Under the pieces are notes generated by a model, which was not told the DNA's origin, did not search any database, and was given only the letters and a program-made list of their open reading frames with translations. This document shows positions 12,152 through 22,196 of a DNA stretch of 64,000 nucleotides, in pieces. The first letter of the stretch is position 1. Each line of letters starts with the position of its first letter. This stretch comes from Taenia hydatigena (Eukaryota; Platyhelminthes; Cestoda; Cyclophyllidea; Taeniidae). The stretch lies in the NCBI GenBank assembly GCA_036345935.2, contig JADWOT020000008.1, positions 6,404,156 through 6,468,155 on the forward strand, given 5' to 3'. Made by a program: the position numbers and the translations under genes.

Positions 12152-13702
12152 CTATTTATTCGCTTTGGTTAAACCATCGTGTGGTTTCCCTTCTTCTACA
12201 ATTACATAGTTTTCGTCCTCGTAACCGACCGGCGGAGCACCTCTGTAAGGTCGGATTTTATTGTGGTGGACGGTTATGGGGTGGGTACGGAGTTCTGCAT
12301 TCCGGACGAGGTAGTTCGTGGGAGACAGGACTTTCACTACGCGGAAGGGATCTTTACTCCAAGGGTGGTAAAATTTGCGATGTGTCTCAGGCGGAAGAAT
12401 CGGCCGGTATATTTGGACGGGATCTCCTTCGTCGTAGGCTGTGAGTCGACTGTGCTTGTCGTAGTATTTCTTTTGCCTGGCATGAGACCTTTGCAGATGT
12501 CGACGGACAAGATTAAACGTCTTTCTTATCTTTTCATTGAGACGTAGTACGTACTCAGGGGCGTTGTCAGTAGCCACTTCTTTACTCGGTGGGAATACAT
12601 CGGAGGGAACTCTCATTTCGCGGCCTGTAAGCACCTTGAACGGAGGCACACCGGTTGGTGCACGAATCTTAGCCCTATAGGCGAGAAGAGCGCGTTCAAG
12701 GTTTAAATCGCAATCTTCCAGTCGTACCTCCTTCGTAAAAGCCTTTGTTAGCCGTCTCAGGCTCCGGTTCGTTCTTTCTACTTGTCCGTTGCCCTGAGGG
12801 TGTCCAGGTGTCGTGCGCGTCTTTGCGATTCCGAGGAACTTGCATAGTTCAGTAAAGAGTCGGCTTTCAAAATTGGGGCCTTGGTCGCTGTAGGCTGATT
12901 CTGGCACCCCGTGTTGACAAATCCAAGGACTGAAAAAGGTTGACGCGACTGTCTCGGCGTCTTGGGTCTTCATGGGTTCCGCTTCGGCCACTTTCGTGAA
13001 GTAGTCAACCATAACTAAGATGTATCGGTTTCCCCTCTTGGGAAGGGGTAGGGGCCCCATGGTGTCTATACCCACTCGTTCGTCCGGAAATCCTGTAAGC
13101 ATAGACTGCAGGGGTGCCACTGCTGTGGAATGAGGGTTTTTGAACCTGCTGCAAGTAATGCAGGTTGGGCAGAAGTCGTGCACATCTGGGGAGAGGGAAG
13201 GCCACCAGTATCGCTTCATCGAGGCCTCCACCATCTTTTCCTCGCCTACGTGGCCCAATTGTTCGTGCAACTCTTGAAGGGCTGTTTGTATCAGGGAGCC
13301 TGAAACAACCAGGCGCTTGGGAGACGTGACGTCTTCTTGGTACCACAAGACTTCGTCTTCCAGGCAGAGTTTGGACCATTGCTGCCATATCTGCTTGGCT
13401 GCCTTACTGGATGATTTCATCTCTTCCGCAGTGGACATTGACGAAGATGCCAGAAATCTGTCGTATACCATGGGCGTGTCGGGGTCTGTACTCTGTGTGT
13501 TTCCCCACTGATGTTTAGTCGACTCGCTTAAAAATAGGGTTCCCACCACACTGGTATGCCTTTCCACTGAAAGAGGTCTGCGGGATAAGGCATCTGCGTT
13601 GCTATGCCAGTTTCCTTTTCTGTACTGCACAGTGAATTCATATTGTTTCAGTTCCTCGTACCAGCGTGCAACTGAACGGTCGATCTCCTTCATTGTTTTC
13701 AA
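12152..13702 (-). pseudogene. Ty3/gypsy RNase H end + integrase domain
   Basis: The longest open frame in the window (516 codons). Residues 1-43 are the end of the RNase H and connection region, ending NADALSRRP. The integrase zinc finger follows with H146, H151, C181 and C184. The catalytic core shows Asp213 (GIDTMGP), Asp273 (YSDQGPNF) and Glu309 (GNGQVERTN), giving the D,D-35-E spacing of retroviral-type integrases. A C-terminal domain with an HPITVHHNKIRPY motif follows. This segment alone looks intact, but it is separated from RNase H by an in-frame TAG at 13,715-13,717, so the polyprotein is not translatable. Confidence 0.95.
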
Positions 13703-13714
13703 CCAGGTCAGCGC

Positions 13715-14099
13715 CTAATGGTCTGTTCTCACTATGAACTGTCTCGCTATCAGGTAGTGCTTGAAGTGTCGCACCATTGTATAGATGGCGAAAGGTTCGC
13801 GTTCTGTTGCAATCTTCTGTCGCATCTTTTTGTGTAGTCTGGCGCTAGCGTAGGCGATGACGTGTTCCCTGCCTTCTTTGTCTCTGCAAAAGTACACCGC
13901 TCACGGCCACGTCACTGGCGTCCGTGTCAAGTAGAAATGGAGGTGCGTCGGCCTCAAAGTTTGGTGAAGCCAAAATCGGAGTGGAGCAGAGCATTCGCTT
14001 TAGTTCTTTGAAGGCTTCATCGTGTTCATTCTCCCACTTGAAATTTCTTTTTGCCTGTAGTAGTTTGCCAAACCGAGGAAGCTGCAGAGTTCCGTCCAA
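13715..14099 (-). pseudogene. Ty3/gypsy RNase H, frameshifted
   Basis: Two overlapping frames together cover the RNase H region. The upstream frame (13,845-14,099) reaches the catalytic-Asp segment LLDTDASDVAVSGVL. The downstream frame (13,715-13,897) continues with HVIAYASARL and ends RTDH before a TAG. The frame change falls near 13,880. Just upstream (around 14,055-14,102) a frameshift, and apparently loss of some tens of bases, damages the RT-RNase H junction. All lesions are shared with copy 2. Confidence 0.9.
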
Positions 14100-14800
14100 T
14101 TAGTTGGTGTTGGCCAGGTTCTCACTTGTACGATCTTCAGTGACTGCTATCCCGTCTGACGAGACTGTGTGCCCCAGGAAGGTGACTGAACGGCGGAGAA
14201 AATGACACTTTTTTGGATGTAAAGTCAGACCTGCATCTTGCAGACGGTCTAGGACTAGTTTGAGATTGGCGGTATGCTCGCGAATTTCTCTACCGAAAAC
14301 GAGAACGTCATCAAGGTAGATTATGCAATGTTTTGGGAAGAGCCCAATCAGTGCTGTCTGCATCAGGCGCTGGAAAGTGGCTGCGGCTTTACAGAGTCCA
14401 AACGGCATTGTCTGGAATTCACAAAGCCCGTTGGGTACTATGAAAGCCGTCTTCTCTCCATCTTTTTCTGCCACTTCTACTTGTCAGTATCCGGATTTTA
14501 AGCCTAGTATGGAGAACCACTTTGATCCATGCAGAGCATCCAAGGAGTCGCTGATATGAGGTAAGTTAAGGCGTCCTTCTTAGTTACAGATTTAACTTTC
14601 TGCAATCGATGCACAGCCGTAGACTACCGTCACTTTTCTTTACCAGTGCGATTGGGGAAGTCCATGGTGACTTGGATGGTTGTATAACTTCATCCTTAAT
14701 CATCTCTTCCACCAGACGGTTTACTTCTTCTAGAAGGGGCGGCAGTATACGTCTGGGTGGTAGCCAAATGGGCCTAGCTTCGTCGGTGTCGATAGTATGT
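14100..14800 (-). pseudogene. Ty3/gypsy reverse transcriptase, broken
   Basis: The N-terminal part (about 14,600-14,800) contains the fingers motif WTSPIALVKKSDGSLR and LCIDCRKLN. The palm follows in 14,100-14,474 with FGLCKAAATFQRLM and the catalytic IIYLDDVLVF box. Between them are a TAA, a one-base frameshift near 14,565 and a TGA near 14,485. The frame ends at TAA 14,100-14,102. Catalytic aspartates are present, but the chain is interrupted at least three times. Confidence 0.92.
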
Positions 14801-15058
14801 TTGACTATATTTGTTTGTCCAGGTTCCGCGCCTTGCCATGAGCACAGGCTCGGATACTAGCTAAGCGATGAGCGCAGTTCATTTCTCTCGCTATCGGTGA
14901 TCTGTGTCAACTGGGAGCAAAGCACATCTAAGTTGTTGATGGGAAAGCCCTCAGCCTCGAAAAGGCCACTGAATATTTCGTCTGCGTCCTTTTTTAAAGA
15001 AGATCTGACTGGAGTCGCTTCCTTTTCTGCTGGGTCGCAAATTTCCCTTCTGCGAAAT

Positions 15059-15355
15059 TCAGGACCACCTTGGTGTTACGAAGGAAGTCAACACCGAGTT
15101 CGCGTCCCAAACTAACTCGGGGCACATAATAAATTGAATTGTCCAGGTTTCTTCCCTTAGTGACACTTTTAGCGACGTCTTCCCTTTTGCCTTCATCTTT
15201 CTCCCTTCTGCTGAGAGAAGTTTTGCAGAGGGAGGACCAGTGCAAAACTTGGTGTGGTGATCTGGGAACGCTTGGGGATTCACTAATGACTTGGCTGCGC
15301 CTGAGTCAAGGAGGAAACTGCAGGGGCGTCCCTCTAGCCTGCCAGAGACTCGCAT
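15059..15355 (-). pseudogene. Ty3/gypsy aspartic protease domain
   Basis: The frame carries FLLDSGAAKSLV, the catalytic D-S-G box of retropepsins, about 14 residues from its start. A downstream LGRELGVDFL-like segment, matching the second conserved part of such proteases, occurs only in an overlapping frame (14,994-15,245), so a frameshift near 15,130 is likely. It sits between gag and RT, as expected. Confidence 0.85.
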
Positions 15356-15399
15356 GAATGGGAGGAAACCAACGTGGACGTAAAGAATTCAATCGGCGG

Positions 15400-16070
15400 T
15401 TGGACATGTGGAATAGCGAGGTCAAGAGAAGTTCCTGATGCGTCGTGGTCTATGCCTCGACCAACTGGTTGAGATAGTTGGTCTTCATGGCCTAGAGTTT
15501 TGCTGCGATGGATGGTGGTCGGACTCCGACTTTGAAGTGAACAGCCACCCAACTTTACACCTTGTTAGGTGGACAGCCTCTAAAGGCCCGTTCGGTGAGG
15601 GTTTGCATGACTCCCGCGTACTCTTCGTCGTTTTTGCCTGGTTTTTGATTGCGGAAAAATTAATCCCTAGTTAGCGACTTCTCTCTCTGGTCGATAACGA
15701 GTTGAGCCAGTATCTCACAGCACTGGTCAAGATCGGAGTCAGGTGAGACTCTGGCATCAATCGCTGCTGAGAAAAGCTCTTGCGGAGGAGTGTACAGGAT
15801 CAGCGGAATTCTCTGCCGCTGAGGCTAGAAGTGGATGTTGAACCTCACGGTTTTCATTCGATCCCCTAAATTCAGGACCTTTCTTGAATTGAGGAAGGTC
15901 CGCCAACGCTGCCACCAGTGCAGAGGGTAACTCCTCTCCCTTCCCATCGTCCTTGTTGTTAGAAGTCAGAGCACGCTTCGAGACCTTGTAAGAGAGTTTA
16001 GGACGGAAATAGTCACGCTCCTGGGAGTCACCACGCCGCTCCGCCACCAAATCCAAATTGTTCTCCCACC
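15400..16070 (-). pseudogene. Ty3/gypsy gag region, fragmented
   Basis: Several short frames on the minus strand give a gag-like segment with VSPDSDLDQ, ILAQLVIDQREKSL and GVRPPSIAAKL. No zinc knuckle was recognised. Copy 2 keeps a longer frame over the middle part (63,507-63,794). A related but diverged gag piece is at 11,690-12,030. The assignment rests on position upstream of the protease and on the repeated occurrence. Confidence 0.7.
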
Positions 16071-16493
16071 TTCGGCCTACAAAGCGCAATCCAAGAACAT
16101 AATTACTACAGATACTGCTGTGTCTAAATTGTGCGTGGGGTAGAGGTGGATGGTGTCCTGGGGAACGTCGAGATGTTGCACACAATCATAGTACATTCCA
16201 TGCTCTATGGTAAAAGAGTGCTGCGTTCTCGTCCACGTAGCTGTTTTCTGTCTTCTGGTCCAGTCATTTGACACTGGAACTCCTCAAACTCCATCTGTGC
16301 TGCATCTTTGCTTTATTTTCCTTCCTTTACTGCCCTCCCATACATCGCATTCTGCGGAATGCACAAACCTTAAATGACCCAACCTCCTACTCTTTCAACT
16401 GGCGTCTGTCAAGATTAAACTGAGTATTTTTGTAGGAGCCTTTGACTGGTTTAGATGCGATCTCGTTCTTCATCTACCCACTCTTAAACGTAC

Positions 16494-16600
16494 TGTAATA
16501 CTTAATTCTTTAAATGCGCTTTGTAAGCCAGAGGCGGGAAGTCAACTTGAAACACGTGATGGAGCAGCGCGGAGACTCGCTGGAGCGTGACACGTCCTCG
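16494..16600 (+). mobile_element. Retroelement terminal/leader fragment, opposite orientation
   Basis: Starts TGTAATACTTAATTC at 16,494 on the plus strand and matches the leader of the element (16,110 leftwards on the minus strand) for about 100 bases, through a GGAGACTCGCTGGAGCGTGA segment. It points away from copy 1, so a second insertion or an inverted piece ends here. Confidence 0.7.
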
Positions 16601-18378
16601 GCCTGAACTCCATATCCCGCCTAGCTGTATTCATCACCCCCTTTATATATTAAAGATGTCTAAACGTACACAGACTTCTACTATCAAGGGTGACCAGGAG
16701 GGAGAGGAGGAACCCTCTACACGTACACACTACTTACCTTCCATTAAGGCGTTAGCACAATTGTTCAGTGCGATCGTTCGCCACCACAACTCCCTGCCCT
16801 AGTCGTGACATCAATTGACTTGGGGTTCTGTCGTGCCCCTTTCCCATGCACTGGAGCCATAGGTACACCAGACAGTGCAGGGTGAGTTTGAAGGGAGCAA
16901 GCCGCCAACCAAGCCAGTGTCAGGGTCTCAGAGCACTCGGTCCCCATCTCCCAACCCCTTCAATCAAATGCATGCTCATTATTGGACAACTTTTGTGCTA
17001 GCCAACTTACAAGCTCTGCAGTCGTTGTGTTCACGACGCCCGCACTCCAGCTGCATGTCTCGATGGCCTTTGTGTGCCCCTTGTACATCTCCAATCACCA
17101 CACAGGGAAGTCTTAAATGCAGGCATTCGTTCAGCTTCCATTTAATATTTTGCCGATCGTTTCACAAATCACTGCCAGCAGTTACAATGCAGTGATTGTT
17201 GCTGCTGCTGTTGCAGCATGATGTTCCATGCAAAAATCGAGGAGGCGAGGTCGATTCACGTGCTCGACTCACCACTGTCCACTCTGAATGAGAGTAAGCA
17301 ACATCTTTCACATTGACATCAAAGCACACGTCATTGCAAATGGGCACAAGTGAGCAAGTTGGTGGAAGGATCGGGCACCACGAGGGTGTGTGTGATGGAG
17401 ATGAGGTGTGTGAATTGCTCTTTGCTCATCAACCTGCCTCTATGTCTACCTCTCCACGCACGAATCTACCTCACATCTCTCCATCAGTACAATTTGCTAT
17501 CCATCTGCCTAGCTACCCACCAATTACTCTTCCTCTTTCTCTGCCTAATGAATGAACAAATACACGTGCTGGTGTTCGATAAAACTGTTGCCCGCCTTCT
17601 TCGCTTGCAGTTTGGCTTGCCCAACTTCATCTGCAACTTTTGGATTACTGCGGTCGCAGAAGCCTGCTTGCTAAAATTGCATACGTGGCTGTGTAGATAT
17701 GTAACGAGGGCGTATTATAGAAATACGAATTCATCAAAAAAGCCTAACCGCCGCGAACTAAAAACACTTACAGGCTGACAAGAGACATGGACTAAAGCTC
17801 CTCAAATTCAAAAGGAGGATGAAGTAGGTGGAAAACTAACTGGATAGATTCCTGATTTTCGCATTTGCCTTCCAATCAATTTAAGGATGTTGCTTCTGAC
17901 CGAAATGACACTCAAGAACGCATGGCCGAAATGACAATCCACGAAGACGGAATTGAGGCCGTCCACTTGGTGCCCTGTCCAAGCCCAATGTATCAGCTAA
18001 GGACAGTAGTGTGAATGACGACGTTTGCATTTGACCCTGAAGCTACTACCCCGTTAATTCCTCCTTAACGCTAGTTTTCTCATCCTGCTTTGCCATCAAA
18101 AGTACCCTGCTCCTTTTGGTCCTCTGGGTATAATCCCTATGCCTTTCAACATCTGCAGAGTTAACCCGGTGGGAAGCACATTTCCACCATTCACAATGGG
18201 GGAAGGCTAGACGCAGTGGGATGGTTTGTCGCCGAAGTGTCCCTCATTAGGCTCGGTAAAGCAGTTGTACAGGTCAACGTGGGAAGTCGTTAGAGTAAGG
18301 AAAAGTGACGGCGAGTGGAGGCACCCACGCACATTGGTTTACTGGCCACTCAGCCACCCCGCGCCTTTCTGCAGTACC
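16601..18378. other. No recognised gene
   Basis: Open frames of 60-140 codons occur (for example 17,350-17,778, +), but they show no domain, paralogue or splice support. No RNA gene was seen. Confidence 0.4.
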
Positions 18379-18650
18379 GCATGAGCGCCCACTACCAATG
18401 AGCAGTTCAATGGCACAATTCATCCAGTGCCCTTAAGAACCTACAACTCTCTTTGCTGAGAGAGGAATAGCCTCCAACTTGGGTAAGATTCCTCCTCCCT
18501 ACGAAACAACATTCAGCTTATTAATGTGAAACTTAACAAAAAAACCAAGACACAAGTCACGATGGCTGAATCTACTCCATTCCCATTCGCTGACGTTGAC
18601 GATCATTAGGAGATTTACAAGAACTTTGGCATCGACATCCTATCAATGCC
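18379..18650 (+). repeat. Truncated copy of the outer end of the arm repeat
   Basis: 18,379-18,505 matches 212-350, and 18,541-18,648 matches 850-950, with the intervening part deleted. The left boundary falls exactly where the GGA tract stops in arm 1, implying a defined repeat end at this point. Confidence 0.85.
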
Positions 18651-19015
18651 ACCTCGATCGAAGTGTGAACGCTTGCAAAGCAGATGCGCCTGATTATCAA
18701 CCACGGCCAGTCTGTGATTCTTGGCTGGATGGGTACATATAACCCAGTAGTGAATTATTAAGATGACATCTGCTTCCATCCAAGCTTGCTTGCTTGCATG
18801 CACTGATGCAACAGCGCAATGCTCCCACCTCATCCACTTTTCCACAGGTGCTGCACAGACGCCATAGCATGTTTGCCACAGCTCAAACATTGTCAAATGA
18901 GAAATACCATAGCCATTTTCCACACCGAAGCCATGCGATCGCCTCTAGGACAATCTGAAGAGTAGCAAGCACACAGCTTTGACAGTTGCTGTCGTTACGG
19001 AGGAAAAGGATTACA
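18651..19015. other. No recognised gene
   Basis: Cysteine-containing minus-strand frames overlap at 18,615-18,923, but no complete zinc-finger pattern is present in one frame. Confidence 0.4.
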
Positions 19016-19402
19016 TTAACTCCCTCGTGAGAGCTTCGATAGTGTGGCGACGACGCCCATAAAAGTGGGTTGACACTCCGGTCGCCGCTCCCAGCAGTGC
19101 TGCATTATCCCAATGAAGACCGTTTCATCGGCATATTCGGGCTTCGGGTAGAGTGATGCACCCGCATGCAGCAATTTGAGGAAATCGTTCATTGAGACGG
19201 TGTCAGCAGGCGCATCACCGAGACTGAATACCTCCCACAGCAGCACGCCGAAAGACCATCTAAAGGGGTGCAAAGGTAGACACTGACCCTGCCCTTGCGG
19301 TAAGTACCGAAGGAAACCGAGTGAGACATACACGTAGGATTTAGTGGTGAAGACCTTGTAGAACGCGGACTCTGGTGCCATCCACTTCCGGAGAACAAGA
19401 CC
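19016..19402 (-). CDS. Receptor tyrosine kinase C-lobe fragment, two exons
   Basis: Exon 19,332-19,402 begins after TTCTTGTAG and reads into the activation-segment end WMAPESAFYKVFTTKS. A 72-base intron (19,260-19,331, GTATGT...TTTAG) joins exactly in frame to VWSFGVLLWEVFSLG in the second exon (19,016-19,259), which ends in TAA. The pattern is that of PDGFR/VEGFR/FGFR-class receptor kinases. The ATP-binding lobe, HRD and DFG motifs are not found upstream in the window. Two near-invariant residues are altered: the helix-F Asp is Tyr (KSYVWSFG), and the C-lobe Arg of the usual RPTF box is Gln (CQPTF). It is therefore probably a gene fragment or decaying copy. Confidence 0.8.
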   Translation of the reverse strand, partial: GLVLRKWMAPESAFYKVFTTKSYVYVSLGFLRYLPQGQGQCLPLHPFRWSFGVLLWEVFSLGDAPADTVSMNDFLKLLHAGASLYPKPEYADETVFIGIMQHCWERRPECQPTFMGVVATLSKLSRGS

Positions 19403-19713
19403 CTACAAGAAAAGCAGGACGATTAGTAGACACTGCCATCACCCTAATAAAAGCTCCCCGCCCCCAAATGCAGTTATAAGTAACACTTGTCAATGGTTGA
19501 ACACTCCCCGCAACTCTCAGGCAATGTCCCAATGGCAGAATAACATGGTTTCTAGCGGCACGAGTGAAATGCAAAAAGCCCATGGATAGGTTTAAAAGAG
19601 ACAACCCAAATGCGTCCTCATCAGTGCATCCAACCGTGATTGAGTGGAACCCGCGGCATGCCAGCCCACCCACACCACTGTGGAGAGACTCTTACCCATC
19701 AACTAAGACTTAC

Positions 19714-19894
19714 ACACCGTGCCTCGATAGACTTCCAAGCGCATCCACCTTGTCAGCGTCCACGCCTTCGTCCACGTCACATTGATGGGCACCATCTGAC
19801 AAATATACGAGCCTGCACGATTTGATGACATGCGGAACCGCTTTGTGGCAATTACACTCTCCACCTTCGCCATTGCTAATGTATAAATTGTTTC
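19714..19894 (-). CDS. Internal exon of duplicated secreted-protein gene (unrecognised)
   Basis: A 181-base exon flanked by CCTTTTAG and GTAAG. Read with two leading bases, it is open throughout and contains GGECNCHK and LVYLSDGAHQCDVDEG. Its inverted duplicate at 28,514-28,697 is exactly three bases longer, keeps the same frame and phases, and conserves most residues. An in-frame codon indel together with retained splice sites is good evidence of coding. It lies 240 bases downstream of the signal-peptide exon on the same strand. Its end phase does not match the kinase exon at 19,402, so a direct join to the kinase is not supported. Confidence 0.55.
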
Positions 19895-20133
19895 CTAAAA
19901 GGAATACGGTAGTTATATGTAGTGGAGGAATTCAAATGGCAATACCCCTTAAATTTAAAGCTTAAACGGATGCCAATGCTCAATTCCTCTCGCTAGCAGG
20001 TCTTATGACACTAAAGCGAAACCAAAGCATTCGTGTGTTGATACACTTTAAACAATCACACTCAAAATGCAGGCCCAGGAGGTTATTACGCCACTATGTC
20101 CTGATGTCGTGAAAATGTACTGCTTACAGTGCC

Positions 20134-20508
20134 TCAAGACATAGCAAAGTAGATCACAAGGAAATGGTGATGGATGCACATGACAATATTGAGGCCTACA
20201 TTCATCATTTGGCCCATTTTCTCATGAACATCCCGAAGATCGTCTGGCAATAGGAATTGAGTGGATGCAGCTGCTTCGAATTGCGCCTTCGTCAGACTCG
20301 CCTTCTCCACAAAAGAGATGAGCATTGTGAAACCGTAGTGTGGCCGTGGTCGCACGAAGTACTCACAATGCAGACACCCCTCAACACCCTCTACAACACG
20401 GGTGGAAATGTTGAAGAATAGACTGTTGGGGTTGAAGGGTGGAGGATGTTGAGATGCCACACGAGAGAGGAGGGTTAACAGGAGTAGCAGCACACGTCCG
20501 CCACACAT
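20134..20508 (-). CDS. Signal-peptide exon of duplicated gene (unrecognised)
   Basis: The ATG at 20,506-20,508 is followed by GRVLLLLLTLLSRVASQ, a strong hydrophobic signal peptide, then a proline-containing stretch and a conserved block EGCLHCEYFVRPRPHYGFTM. The upstream GTG extension lacks an ATG, so this start is preferred. The stop-bounded frame reaches 20,134, but the exon probably ends earlier at an unassigned donor around 20,200. An inverted duplicate at 28,008-28,245 keeps RPRPHYAFTM and FVEEA but has an in-frame TAA. Family unknown; an extracellular or receptor protein is inferred from the signal peptide and cysteines. Confidence 0.5.
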   Translation of the reverse strand: MCGGRVLLLLLTLLSRVASQHPPPFNPNSLFFNISTRVVEGVEGCLHCEYFVRPRPHYGFTMLISFVEKASLTKAQFEAAASTQFLLPDDLRDVHEKMGQMMNVGLNIVMCIHHHFLVIYFAMS

Positions 20509-21092
20509 GGGAGACCCGTCACCACAGTGAGGCGTCTGTGCACCCACGTTGCACTAAGCTGCCGAGCCACTCACCAACCACCTTGAGAATGTGCGTTTGC
20601 GTTGCGTGGGTGCGTGTGTGGGTGCGAGCTAACAATCTGATTGGGCACTGACAATGGCGTGGGTGAGGAAGAGAGAGAGGATCAGAGGAAGGCGATTAGG
20701 GTGTACTGGGGAAAGTGTCGCAACGCTTGGACAAGGCAGTGCGTCAGACTTTGCTTTCTTTTGAGAGAAGGTTTGCTTAGGTGTCATGGCCAAACTGCCT
20801 TGGGAAAAGGCATGCAGTGAGTTGAGAGCACTGTCTCGAGTCTCCATCTTGTTAATGGAACTAGCCACTTGTTCTTGGGCCAAACTTCGGCGCCATGCTC
20901 AGTAGTGATTCATTTTAATCAAGTAATTGTTCAAAGGAAATGGAAATGTTGCAAGATTTTCGCTACAAGAACAAATGCGTGTGGTTGAACATAACGCTGC
21001 AGTTCACATATTGTTGTCGATGAAATTCACCTAGAAGTTGGAAAACCTGCCACCACAGTTATGTTCTTACATGGCGACTATGCCATCCTGAT

Positions 21093-21350
21093 GTGCTAAC
21101 AATATATGCAGCAGCAGCAGCAGCAGCAACGGATGTCCTCGTCATCGCTGGTGATGACAATGTTGCAGGCATAATTATGCTGCATGGGAAAGCCTCGCTG
21201 ATCTCCTGTGAAGTTGAAGAATCCCACTTCGTGGCAGTTGCATCTACTACTTCCTTCGTACCTACACACAACCTCGTGGCACAGCTGCACAGTCACGTAG
21301 GCGATTTCAACCAACAGGCTTCTATTATGGTATTACACCCACCGTCGTAG
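21093..21350 (+). other. Duplicated open segment, partner at 27.1-27.5 kb
   Basis: An 85-codon frame after a CAG-repeat start contains TDVLVIAGDDNVAGIIML. The inverted partner frame at 27,116-27,451 (-) has EVDVLTTGESKVTHIIIL. The shared pattern (DVL..G...V..II.L..KA) suggests either conserved coding or simply duplicated DNA. GTGA donor-like sites fall in the middle of both copies, so the exon limits are unclear. Confidence 0.35.
21108..21128. repeat. (GCA)n microsatellite
   Basis: Seven GCA units at the start of the open segment above. Confidence 0.9.
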
Positions 21351-21487
21351 GTAAATAAAGCCACCCAAACTGTGCCAAGGGAAAGTGAATAAGAACTTCA
21401 ACAAATCTCAGTTTATATTATTGGTGAAAAACAGTTTCCTAGGCACAAACAAGAGGTGAATACAAACTGTTAACAAAGGAAAGCGAA

Positions 21488-21769
21488 CTACATGAGCGGC
21501 GTAGGGTGTGACGATGTGGGAAGTTCAGTGAGGCGACGTAGCAAGTGTCTTCCCTCTTCTCCTTTACACAAACAATAAGTGGGTAATCGTGGGAGAATTT
21601 GGGTTTCTCTCTGGTTGGGCGGAGGAGGAGGTGGAGGCATGTGACTATATGGTCCAGTGTTGGTAGGATAGAAGTGACCCGTTCCTGTCTGCACTTTGTT
21701 ATGACCAGTTTCCTTGAAGGCCGTAATCATCGAGAACAGGCACAGGAAGGACAAAGTTGACATCATCAT
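21488..21769 (-). CDS. Small secreted proline-rich protein candidate
   Basis: 93 codons starting with three consecutive ATGs (first at 21,767-21,769). Residues 4-18 are hydrophobic (STLSFLCLFSMITAF) and look like a signal peptide. The rest contains seven consecutive prolines near residue 45 and a Cys-Lys-Gly-Glu-Glu tail. There is no duplicate of it in the window and no family match. It could also be an exon of a membrane protein, since the adjacent minus-strand frame (21,774-22,055) contains a hydrophobic LVICLVAIVV segment. Confidence 0.3.
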   Translation of the reverse strand: MMMSTLSFLCLFSMITAFKETGHNKVQTGTGHFYPTNTGPYSHMPPPPPPPNQRETQILPRLPTYCLCKGEEGRHLLRRLTELPTSSHPTPLM

Positions 21770-22196
21770 GGCGTCACAACGGATAGTGTTGCGTGACGCA
21801 GCTTGTGAGCAGTGGACTCTTCAATCGCAGCAGCATGATTCTCAGGTGAAACATCGGATCGACAACAATTGCCACCAAGCAGATAACTAGCATCCTTGAT
21901 CCGACGGCCTTCACAACGTGTCCGACCCATCCAAAATACTTGGTGGAGAGATTAGGAGCAGAGTCTGAAAACAGGTGAGTGAGGACCAAAGCTGTCAAGC
22001 CATTGACCGTCGTTGGAACGTTTTTCCACCTGCTGACCGGCTGGTCATCCCTCAAAGGTCACTCGGACCGGCCTCTCACGCTCCTGCCACAACTACTCCA
22101 CACCTACCGACTACTAACGTACACCTTCATCCTACTCAAACACTCTCACCGCACCCTAACAGCGAACATGAAGAACAAACACTAACGACAAACGTC

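Larger units (their letters stand above)
12112..16110 (-). mobile_element. Defective Ty3/gypsy retroelement, copy 1
   Basis: Reading right to left: a terminal TGTAGTA sequence at 16,110, leader, gag, protease, reverse transcriptase, RNase H and integrase, ending at 12,152. A purine-rich AGACGAGGGGGC lies just before the next TGTA terminus (12,112-12,125), in the position expected of a polypurine tract. Domain order PR-RT-RH-IN is the Ty3/gypsy order. Near the 5' end, TGGTGACTCCC loosely resembles a tRNA-Trp primer site as used by CsRn1-type flatworm elements; this is suggestive only. Long-terminal-repeat limits could not be fixed. Stops and frameshifts make it inactive. Copy 2 is at 60,638-64,000. 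Confidence 0.9.

Noticed and set aside
12127..14860. Plus-strand frames opposite the retroelement
   Set aside because: They are shadows of the gag-pol coding strand; the opposite strand carries clear integrase and RT motifs.
18697..18923. Possible MYND-type zinc finger (CxxCGK followed by more cysteines)
   Set aside because: The cysteine pairs fall in different frames, and the rest of the MYND pattern (YC...CQ..DW) is absent.
19341..19673. 110-codon minus-strand frame upstream of the kinase exon
   Set aside because: It overlaps the intron and the kinase exon in another frame and has no relation to a kinase domain.
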